A program made the position numbers and the translations under genes. Below are positions 1-5,246 of a stretch of DNA of 5,290 nucleotides, in pieces; the first letter of the stretch is position 1, and each line of letters begins with the position of its first letter. The DNA comes from an uncultured Atopobiaceae bacterium (lineage in GTDB: Bacteria > Actinomycetota > Coriobacteriia > Coriobacteriales > Atopobiaceae). The stretch spans positions 1 through 5,290 of the forward strand of contig CANPVI010000117.1 of assembly GCA_947581665.1 (NCBI GenBank), read 5' to 3'. Under the pieces are notes generated by a model. That model was not told where the DNA came from, made no database searches, and saw only the letters and a program-made list of their open reading frames with translations.

Positions 1-180
1 GACGCGCTCGTGGGGGGCGGTGGCGCGACGGGCGCGAGCAGCGCCGGGGCTGCGGGAGCCGCAGGGACCGCCGGGAACGGAGCCGCCGGGGCCGCGAGCT
101 CGGGCGATGCCGGGGCCGCGAGTGCTGCCACGGGGCCCGCGAGCTCGGGCGATACCGAGCCCGACTCCGACGCCGACGCC
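1..180 (+). other. Low-complexity Gly/Ala/Ser interdomain linker within the helicase gene
   Basis: Codons 1-60 encode almost only Gly, Ala, Ser and Thr, then a short acidic stretch (EPDSDADAE), before helical sequence leading into the helicase core. A 17-nt segment at 92-108 recurs exactly at 137-153. The 45-nt offset keeps frame, giving two SSGD blocks 15 residues apart, which suggests growth by in-frame repeat duplication. It looks like a flexible tether between an upstream domain (probably RecJ nuclease) and the helicase, and supports the view that the protein continues to the left. Confidence 0.6.
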
Positions 181-1653
181 GAGCGCGCACGGCTCGCCGC
201 CCTCTGCCCGGAGGAGCTCCGCACCGAGCTCACCCGCGCCCTCATCGGCGACTCCCCTCTCCTCGACGCCCAACGCGCCGCGCTCGACGCGCTCGATGCG
301 GGCCGCTCCACCTTCTGCGTGATGGCCACCGGGCGCGGCAAGAGCCTCATCTTCCAGCTCCACGCCCTCGAGGCCGCCCTCGCGCGGCGTGCCGCCACGG
401 TGATCGTCTACCCCCTGCGCGCGCTCGTGAACGATCAGGCCCACTCCATGGGCGACCGCTTCGCCGCGCTCGGCGTGGGCGTGGCCACGCTCACGGGCGA
501 GAGCACCCCCGAGGAACGCGAGGCCGTCTACCGGGGGCTTCGCGAGGGCACGCTCGACGTGGTGCTCACCACGCCCGAGTTCCTCGCGCTCCACGTGGCG
601 GACCTCGCGCGCGCAGGCCGCGTGGGGTTCCTCGTGGTGGACGAGGCGCACCACGCGGGCCAGTCCAAGGGCGGATCGCGTGCGGCCTACCAAGACCTCC
701 CGCGCATCCGCGAGGCGCTCGGCGAGCCCGTCTGCCTCGGCGTCACCGCCACCGCCGAGACGCCCGTGGCCGAGGAGGCTTGCCGCCTCATCGGCGCCAC
801 CGAGCTCGTGGTGGATGACGCCATCCGCGAGAACCTGCAGGTAGACGACCAGCGCGACCTCATCGAGCGCGACGACGCCGTGGCTCAGATCGCGCGCGGC
901 GGCGAGAAGACGCTCGTCTACGTGAGCTCGCGCGTGGGTGCCGTGACGCTCTGCCGAAAGCTCCGCCACCGCCTGGGCGAGATGGGCCAGGCCATCGCCT
1001 TCTACCACGGGGGCCTTCCCCGAAAGACGCGCCAGCGCGTGGAGGCGGCCTTCCGCGAGGGCGAGGTGAGCTGCCTCGTGGCCACGAGCGCCTTCGGCGA
1101 GGGCGTGAACCTGCCCGACGTGCGCCACGTGGTGCTCTACCACCTGCCCTACGACGTGACCGCGTTCAACCAGATGAGCGGGCGGGCAGGGCGCGACGGC
1201 CTCCCCGCCACGATCCACCTCGTCTTCGGCGCCCACGACGCCGCCATCAACCAGCAGGTACTCGCCATGCGCGCACCCTCACGCGAGGATCTCGTGGCCC
1301 TCTGGAAGACGCTCCAGGCGCTCAGGCGCCAGGTCGGCCGGCGCCTCGAGGGGCCGCTCGAACTCCTCGGCGAGAACGTCGGGCGCGTCGCCGGCGGCGC
1401 CCCCATGCCGGCCGAGATGGTGGAGGCGGGGCTCGGCATATTCGCCGAGCTGGGCTTTCTCACGCTCCTCCCCGCCCCCGAGGGCCCCGTGATCATGCTC
1501 GCGGAGAAGGCGCGACCGGCCGATCTCGAGCGCTCCGTGCGCTACCAGGAAGGTGAACGTTCGATTTCGGCCTTCGAAGAGTTTTGCGATTGGGTGCTCA
1601 CGGCGAGCCCCGAGGAGCTCCGAGGCCGTATCATCAGGCCTATCACGCCGTAG
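1..1653 (+). CDS. recJ: RecQ-like SF2 helicase with RecJ-type C-terminal domain; probable 3' part of a RecJ-helicase fusion (5' end outside window)
   Basis: The frame is open from base 1 and gives 550 residues (numbered from codon 1). A GTG at 10 is possible, but it lies in low-complexity Gly/Ala coding sequence with no ribosome binding site, so the gene very probably begins upstream. Residues about 4-60 are a Gly/Ala/Ser linker. The helicase core follows with Walker A ATGRGKS (K114), motif Ia VYPLRALVNDQ, DEAH box (D214-H217), motif III TAT (249-251), and motif VI QMSGRAGRDG (391-400), which is RecQ-like. The RecQ zinc-binding domain is missing. Instead residues about 420-550 (FAELGFL at 481, DLERSVRYQEG at 508) resemble the C-terminal domain I recall from Firmicute RecJ (PF10141). 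Position directly before rel also matches recJ. I infer an exonuclease-helicase fusion acting in recombinational repair. The RecJ nuclease motifs themselves are not in the window, so a stand-alone helicase remains possible. Confidence 0.8.
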   Translation, partial: DALVGGGGATGASSAGAAGAAGTAGNGAAGAASSGDAGAASAATGPASSGDTEPDSDADAERARLAALCPEELRTELTRALIGDSPLLDAQRAALDALDAGRSTFCVMATGRGKSLIFQLHALEAALARRAATVIVYPLRALVNDQAHSMGDRFAALGVGVATLTGESTPEEREAVYRGLREGTLDVVLTTPEFLALHVADLARAGRVGFLVVDEAHHAGQSKGGSRAAYQDLPRIREALGEPVCLGVTATAETPVAEEACRLIGATELVVDDAIRENLQVDDQRDLIERDDAVAQIARGGEKTLVYVSSRVGAVTLCRKLRHRLGEMGQAIAFYHGGLPRKTRQRVEAAFREGEVSCLVATSAFGEGVNLPDVRHVVLYHLPYDVTAFNQMSGRAGRDGLPATIHLVFGAHDAAINQQVLAMRAPSREDLVALWKTLQALRRQVGRRLEGPLELLGENVGRVAGGAPMPAEMVEAGLGIFAELGFLTLLPAPEGPVIMLAEKARPADLERSVRYQEGERSISAFEEFCDWVLTASPEELRGRIIRPITP

Positions 1654-1728
1654 CAAGACAAGGGGACGGTCCTTTTGCCTTGCAAGACAAAAGGACCGTC
1701 CCCTTTGTCTTGCCCCCTTTGTCTTGCC
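1653..1728. repeat. Palindromic intergenic repeat with a tandem 14-nt tail
   Basis: The left arm (1653-1682, 30 nt) is the reverse complement of the right arm (1683-1713, 31 nt) except for one bulged A and one C/T mismatch. The arms meet with no spacer, so a hairpin would lose a few central pairs to form its loop. The core is GGGGACGGTCCTTTTG and its complement. The last 14 nt of the right arm (1700-1713, CCCCTTTGTCTTGC) are repeated exactly in tandem at 1714-1727. The element starts on the last base of the upstream stop codon and ends about 8 nt before the rel ribosome binding site. I recall similar GGGGACGGTCC palindromes between genes in many anaerobe genomes, resembling REP elements moved by Y1 (RAYT) transposases; none is encoded here. 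It may act as an attenuator or mRNA stabiliser, but there is no T-run of the classical terminator type. Confidence 0.85.
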
Positions 1729-1735
1729 TTCGCCT

Positions 1736-1743
1736 GGAGAGGA
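1736..1743 (+). promoter_or_regulatory. Ribosome binding site of rel
   Basis: The purine run GGAGAGGA ends 12 nt before the ATG at 1756. It favours that ATG over the in-frame upstream TTG at 1675, which lies inside the palindromic repeat and has no Shine-Dalgarno sequence. Confidence 0.6.
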
Positions 1744-1755
1744 CGCGTCGCGCGC

Positions 1756-4170
1756 ATGACGAAGCCCCCGCATACGTCTCCCGTGCTCGAGGAGACGGCG
1801 AGCGTGGCCGCCGGACACGCCGGCGAGGCCAGCGTGGCGCCGCGTGCCGAGAACCCGTCTGCGGCGCTCGACCTCCCCAAGCCGAAGGTGGGCGCGGACA
1901 ACTACCCCGCGCTTCGCAAGGCCTGTGCGCGCTACCTCTCCGAGGCGGGCCTCCATCAGGTGGAGCAGGCCTACCGTTTCGCCGCGAACTACCACGCCGA
2001 GCAGCGCCGACGCTCCGGCGAGCCCTACATCAACCACCCCGTGGAGGTGGCCCTCATCCTCGCGCACGACCTGCGCATGGATGCGGATACCATCTCCGGC
2101 GCGCTTCTCCACGACACGGTGGAGGACACCCCCGCCACCAAGGACCAGCTGCGCCAGAACTTCGGCGACGACGTGGCAGAGCTCGTGGACGGCGTCACCA
2201 AGCTCACCACCATCGAGATGGGCTCGATGGACGAGAAGCAGGCCATGAACCTGCGCAAGATGTTCCTCGCCATGAGCAAGGACATCCGCGTGGTGATCAT
2301 CAAGCTCGCCGACCGCCTGCACAACATGCGCACGCTCGCCGCGCTCAAGCCCGACCGCCAGCAGTTCAAGGCGCGCGAGACGATGGACGTCTACGCCCCG
2401 CTCGCGGACCGCCTCGGCATCTCCGCCATCAAGGCCGAGCTCGAGGACCTCTCCTTCATGTACCTCGAGCCCGAGGCCTTCCAGCGCGTGGCGCGCATGG
2501 TGCAGGAGAGCCGCGAACAGCGCGAGGAGGTCACCCACGAGGCCATCAAGGTGCTCGACGACGAGCTCAGGCGCGCGGGCATCAAGAACTTCACCATCAC
2601 CGGGCGCGCGAAGCACCTGTGGAGCATCTGGCAGAAGATGCGCCGCAAGGACAAGGAGTTCTCCGACATCTACGACCTCATCGCCCTTCGCGTGATCACG
2701 CAGACGGTGGGCGACTGCTACTCCGCGCTCGGTGCCGTGCACACGCTCTGGCACCCGCTGCCGGGGCGCTTCAAGGACTACATCGCCACCCCGAAGCCGA
2801 ACCTCTACCAGTCGCTCCACACCACCGTGGTGGGGCCGTCGGCGCGCACGATCGAGATCCAGATCCGCACCGTCGAGATGCACGAGCAGGCCGAGTACGG
2901 CATCGCCGCGCACTGGCTCTACAAGGCCTCGGGCACGAGCACCGGCAACAAGAGCCAGGCGGACAAGTCGATGGACACGCAGATCTCGTGGATCCGCCGG
3001 AGCCTCGACTGGACGGTCGAGGAGGACGTCGATGACCCGCGCGAGTTCCTGCGCAACCTCCGCATCGACCTCTTCGAGGACGAGATCTTCGTCTTCACAC
3101 CCGCGGGCGAGGTGATGAGCCTTCGGCGCGATTCGACGCCGCTCGACTTCGCCTACCAGGTGCACACCGAGGTGGGAAACCACTGCGTGGGAGCCAAGGT
3201 GAACGGCTCGGTGGTACCGCTCACCTACACGCTCGAGATGGGCGATCGCGTCGAGATTCTCACGAACAAGAACTCGCACCCGTCGGCGGACTGGGTGAAC
3301 ATCGTGAAGACGCCGTCGGCGCGCGCGAAGATCCGCAAGTACTTCTCGAGCGCGAACAAGTCGATCGACGCCGAGCAGGGGCGCGCGATGCTCGCGACCG
3401 AGCTGCGCAAGGCCGGCTATGGCATCTCCACGCGCCGCAGCGTGCGCGCGATCGCGAAGGTGTGCGAGATCCTGAAGTTCCGCGAGCCGGACGACCTCTT
3501 CGCGGCCATCGGATCGAACAAGCTCTCGCCGAAGCAGGCGGCGCACCGCGTGGAGGCCGTGCTCGAGGCGGAGAAGCCGCCCGAGGCGGGGACCGGCGGC
3601 GCGGGCGCGGGGGCGGCGTCCATGGAGCCGAAGACCGTGAAGCTCGCCGTGCCGAGGCCGCCGCGGCGCGCGCCCGGCGCCAAGGGAAACTTCTCCGGCG
3701 TCGTGGTGAAGGGCGATCCCGACCTCTACGCGCACCTCGCGAAATGCTGCAGCCCGGTGGCGGGCGACGAGATCGTCGGCTTCATCACGCGCGGACGCGG
3801 CGTCTCGGTGCACCGCGCGAACTGCCCGAATGCGAAGGCGCTCATGGACCACCCCGAGCGCATGATCGAGGTGGCATGGGACACCTCGGGCGCCACGCAG
3901 TTCACGGTGGAGATCGTCGTGGAGGCGAGCGACCGCATGGGGCTCCTGAAGGACGTGACGATCGCGATCGGCGAGGCCGGGGGGAACATCCTCTCCGCCT
4001 CCACGCAGACCACGCGCACGGGCATCGCGCGCCTGCGCTTCGTGGTGGAGATCAGCGCCGCATCGCTCTTGGACCCGCTGCTCGGCCGCGTGAGCCGCGT
4101 CCCGAGCGTCTTCGATGCCCGCCGCATCATGCCCGGCGAAGGCGGCAGCGAAATGAAGCAGCGGATATGA
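1756..4170 (+). CDS. rel: Bifunctional (p)ppGpp synthetase/hydrolase, Rel/RSH family
   Basis: The 804-residue protein makes (p)ppGpp from ATP and GTP/GDP and degrades it to pyrophosphate and GTP/GDP, controlling the stringent response in the cytoplasm with the ribosome. After a variable N-terminus (about 1-45), the HD hydrolase domain retains HDTVEDT (H119, D120, E123, D124), which monofunctional RelA has lost. The synthetase domain has RFKD (338-341), the RXKD signature of bifunctional enzymes rather than the EXDD of RelA, and EIQIRT starting at E367. TGS spans about 436-500. A helical region and a Gly/Ala/Pro linker (606-645) precede the zinc-finger region (C664, C665, H686, C690), followed by an ACT domain (about 716-795). 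Length is slightly above the usual 730-790 because of the N-terminus and linker. ATG 1756 is preferred: in-frame TTG 1675 would add 27 residues translated from the repeat. All catalytic motifs are intact. The symbol could also be given as relA or rsh. Confidence 0.97.
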   Translation: MTKPPHTSPVLEETASVAAGHAGEASVAPRAENPSAALDLPKPKVGADNYPALRKACARYLSEAGLHQVEQAYRFAANYHAEQRRRSGEPYINHPVEVALILAHDLRMDADTISGALLHDTVEDTPATKDQLRQNFGDDVAELVDGVTKLTTIEMGSMDEKQAMNLRKMFLAMSKDIRVVIIKLADRLHNMRTLAALKPDRQQFKARETMDVYAPLADRLGISAIKAELEDLSFMYLEPEAFQRVARMVQESREQREEVTHEAIKVLDDELRRAGIKNFTITGRAKHLWSIWQKMRRKDKEFSDIYDLIALRVITQTVGDCYSALGAVHTLWHPLPGRFKDYIATPKPNLYQSLHTTVVGPSARTIEIQIRTVEMHEQAEYGIAAHWLYKASGTSTGNKSQADKSMDTQISWIRRSLDWTVEEDVDDPREFLRNLRIDLFEDEIFVFTPAGEVMSLRRDSTPLDFAYQVHTEVGNHCVGAKVNGSVVPLTYTLEMGDRVEILTNKNSHPSADWVNIVKTPSARAKIRKYFSSANKSIDAEQGRAMLATELRKAGYGISTRRSVRAIAKVCEILKFREPDDLFAAIGSNKLSPKQAAHRVEAVLEAEKPPEAGTGGAGAGAASMEPKTVKLAVPRPPRRAPGAKGNFSGVVVKGDPDLYAHLAKCCSPVAGDEIVGFITRGRGVSVHRANCPNAKALMDHPERMIEVAWDTSGATQFTVEIVVEASDRMGLLKDVTIAIGEAGGNILSASTQTTRTGIARLRFVVEISAASLLDPLLGRVSRVPSVFDARRIMPGEGGSEMKQRI

Positions 4171-4223
4171 AAAGCGCCATCCGACTCCGCGCAGCGCAGG
4201 CTCGGATAAATCTGAATTCTTTT

Positions 4224-4345
4224 CGCCGTGGACCCACCCACACATCCTTGCGCCGTGGACCCATCCACGCATCCTTGCGCCGTGGACCCATCCACGCATC
4301 CTTGCGCCGTGGAACCACCCACGCATCCTTGCGCCGTGGACCCAC
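4224..4345. repeat. 27-bp tandem repeat, four full units plus a 14-nt partial unit
   Basis: Units are 4224-4250, 4251-4277, 4278-4304, 4305-4331 and a partial 4332-4345. Each begins CGCCGTGGACCCA and ends GCATCCTTG or ACATCCTTG. Units 2 and 3 are identical; unit 1 and unit 4 differ from them at a few positions (for example GGAACC in unit 4). There are no non-repetitive spacers, so this is not a CRISPR array. The partial fifth unit becomes the left arm of the inverted repeat that follows. The function is unknown; tandem protein-binding sites or a slippage-prone minisatellite are both possible. Confidence 0.95.
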
Positions 4346-4391
4346 TTTTTCGGTGTATTTGATGCACCGAAAAAGTGGGTCCACGGCGCAA
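4329..4391. repeat. Perfect 27-bp inverted repeat with 9-nt loop
   Basis: Bases 4329-4355 are the exact reverse complement of 4365-4391, separated by TATTTGATG (4356-4364). Inside the loop, A4357-T4363 and T4358-A4362 could also pair, leaving a 3-nt loop. The stem includes the array core CGCCGTGGACCCAC plus an outer-to-inner TTTTTCGGTG block. The right arm is followed by GCTTCGGGGGC, not a T-run, so a standard rho-independent terminator on the + strand is unlikely, although the hairpin would be very stable in RNA and could block or protect transcripts between rel and the hydrolase gene. Confidence 0.95.
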
Positions 4392-4485
4392 AGCTTCGGG
4401 GGCAGGTCCACGGCGGAATTGACGTTGGACGAACCGAAAGAGTGGGTCCGCGGCGTAAGGCTTCGGGGGCAGGTCCGCGGCGTAA
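4364..4485. repeat. 55-nt imperfect direct repeat, two copies, carrying the array core in inverted orientation
   Basis: Copy A (4364-4418) and copy B (4431-4485) match at 48 of 55 positions with no gaps. Each contains the core GGTCCRCGGCG twice, 27 nt apart (4378 and 4405; 4445 and 4472), with GCTTCGGGGGCA between them. These cores are reverse complements of the CGCCGTGGACC core of the tandem array. A 12-nt unrelated segment (4419-4430) separates the copies. Copy A overlaps the right arm of the perfect inverted repeat. Confidence 0.9.
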
Positions 4486-4525
4486 GGCTCTCATGGCGTA
4501 AGGTTTTCCATGGCGGAAGGTTTTG
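4479..4525. repeat. Degenerate 16-17-nt tandem ladder before the hydrolase start
   Basis: Three short units begin at 4479, 4495 and 4512: GGCGTAAGGCTCTCAT, GGCGTAAGGTTTTCCAT and GGCGGAAGGTTTTGA. They share GGCGKAAGG and look like shortened, decayed relatives of the 3' end of the 55-nt repeat. The last one ends about 3 nt before the Shine-Dalgarno sequence of the hydrolase gene. Confidence 0.7.
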
Positions 4526-4527
4526 AC

Positions 4528-4533
4528 GGGAGG
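4528..4533 (+). promoter_or_regulatory. Ribosome binding site of the MBL hydrolase gene
   Basis: GGGAGG lies 4 nt before the ATG at 4538, a short but workable spacing. An in-frame TTG at 4523 sits upstream of this site and is therefore a poor start. Confidence 0.65.
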
Positions 4534-4537
4534 CAGC

Positions 4538-5149
4538 ATGGAAGTTCGTCGGTTTGTCGTCGGGCCCATCCAGACCAACTGCTACGCCGTCGTGAGCGAC
4601 GGGCACGCGATCGTGATCGACCCCGGCGCGTCGGGGGCGGCGATCGCGCGCGAGCTCGGGGACGTCGTGGTGGACGCGATCATCGCCACGCACGGCCATG
4701 GCGACCACGTGGGCGGCGTGAGGGCGCTCGCCGACGCAACGGGCGCGCCGTTTTGGATTGCAGAGCCGGACGCCGAGCGCGCGACGCACTCGGGCTCGCC
4801 CGGCTCGCTCGGCATCGCCTACGACGATGATGCGCCGATGGCGGAACGGTTCCTGCGCGAGGGTAACGTGGTGCGCGTGGGCGACGCATCGTTCGAGGTG
4901 ATCGAGGCGCCCGGGCACACCGAGGGCGGCATCGTGCTCCTCGGCGAGGGCGTGGCCTTCGTCGGCGACACGATCTTCAAGGGCGCCGTGGGCCGCACGG
5001 ATCTCCCCGGCGGCAGCCCCGCGGTGCTCGCGAAGACGCTCAAGCGGCTGCGCGAGCGCATTCCGCCGGAGACGGTGCTCCTTCCCGGCCACGATGACGC
5101 CACCACCATGGCCGACGAGCTGCGAGCGAACCCATATCTGGTAGGCTGA
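4538..5149 (+). CDS. Metallo-beta-lactamase-fold hydrolase, YcbL/glyoxalase II-like
   Basis: The protein has 203 residues, normal for the small YcbL-type glyoxalase II-like family, and is predicted to be a cytoplasmic enzyme with a two-metal (Zn/Fe) site hydrolysing a thioester or related bond. The metal ligands are all visible: HGHGDH (H52, H54, D56, H57), H127 in APGHTEGG, D144 in FVGDTIF, and H185 in LLPGHDD. GRTDLPGG (152-159) is a family signature. The last motif is usually PGHG; here it is PGHD, a small departure unlikely to affect the ligand. There is no signal peptide or membrane segment. ATG 4538 is chosen because of the GGGAGG just upstream. A homologous hydrolase commonly follows rel (and dtd) in Firmicute-type clusters. 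The natural substrate cannot be told from sequence; methylglyoxal detoxification via S-lactoyl thioesters is only one option. Confidence 0.93.
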   Translation: MEVRRFVVGPIQTNCYAVVSDGHAIVIDPGASGAAIARELGDVVVDAIIATHGHGDHVGGVRALADATGAPFWIAEPDAERATHSGSPGSLGIAYDDDAPMAERFLREGNVVRVGDASFEVIEAPGHTEGGIVLLGEGVAFVGDTIFKGAVGRTDLPGGSPAVLAKTLKRLRERIPPETVLLPGHDDATTMADELRANPYLVG

Positions 5150-5160
5150 ACTCCCCTCAA

Positions 5161-5246
5161 GCCCGAGTGGCGGAATGGCAGACGCGGCGGTCTCAAAAAC
5201 CGCTGACCTCACGGTCGTGTGAGTTCGACTCTCACCTCGGGCACCA
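5161..5246 (+). tRNA. tRNA-Leu (anticodon CAA), CCA end encoded
   Basis: The acceptor stem GCCCGAG (5161-5167) pairs with CTCGGGC (5236-5242), followed by discriminator A5243 and encoded CCA (5244-5246). The D stem is GCG (5170-5172) with CGC (5183-5185). The anticodon stem GCGGT (5187-5191) pairs with ACCGC (5199-5203) around the loop CTCAAAA, giving anticodon CAA (5194-5196) for the UUG codon. A long class II variable arm has stem GACC/GGTC (5205-5208, 5213-5216). The T stem GTGAG/CTCAC encloses TTCGACT (5224-5230). The gene starts 11 nt after the hydrolase stop and may be co-transcribed with it. Leucine in the neighbouring genes is mostly CTC or CTG and TTG is rare (one is at 4069), so this is a minor-codon tRNA. 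Confidence 0.97.

Larger units (their letters stand above)
4171..4537. other. Repeat-filled intergenic region between rel and the MBL hydrolase gene
   Basis: These 367 bp contain no credible gene. Bases 4171-4223 are unique sequence with a short A/T-rich patch (about 4206-4223) and no convincing hairpin-plus-T-run terminator. Bases 4224-4345 are a 27-bp tandem array, 4329-4391 a perfect inverted repeat, 4364-4485 two copies of a 55-nt unit carrying the array core in opposite orientation, and 4479-4525 a decaying short repeat that runs into the ribosome binding site. Reading frames on both strands stay open because the period is a multiple of three and stop codons are scarce in G+C-rich sequence. 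The conceptual peptides are repetitive and join antisense rel sequence or end beyond the next start, so I do not call them genes. Confidence 0.85.

Noticed and set aside
4224..4345. CRISPR array
   Set aside because: The units are contiguous with no variable spacers, and no cas gene is in the window.
3726..4391. Minus-strand repeat peptide (GSTAQGCVD)n
   Set aside because: It continues into antisense rel, has no ribosome binding site, and mirrors the array; no evidence of a protein.
4329..4391. Rho-independent terminator of rel
   Set aside because: The stem is much longer than usual and the right arm is followed by G-rich sequence instead of a T-run; kept only as an inverted repeat.
4419..4424. 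TTGACG as a -35 promoter element for the hydrolase gene
   Set aside because: No -10-like hexamer lies 16-18 nt downstream (the sequence there is GTGGGTCC).
3462..4526. Plus-strand frame with a nonapeptide repeat (LRRGPIHAS) through the 27-bp array
   Set aside because: Upstream it is an out-of-frame shadow of rel, and it has no start signal of its own near the array. The repetition simply follows from a 27-bp period.
1279..4578. Very long reading frame on the minus strand opposite rel (about 1099 codons)
   Set aside because: It lies antisense to rel, whose catalytic motifs are intact, and reads as Arg/His/Leu/Ala-rich sequence with no domain. Long antisense frames are expected when codon third positions are G or C.
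5139..5147. Extended -10 (TG-G-TAGGCT) as a promoter for tRNA-Leu
   Set aside because: The hexamer is weak, lies within the hydrolase coding end, and has no -35 match at the right distance; read-through from the hydrolase gene is as likely.
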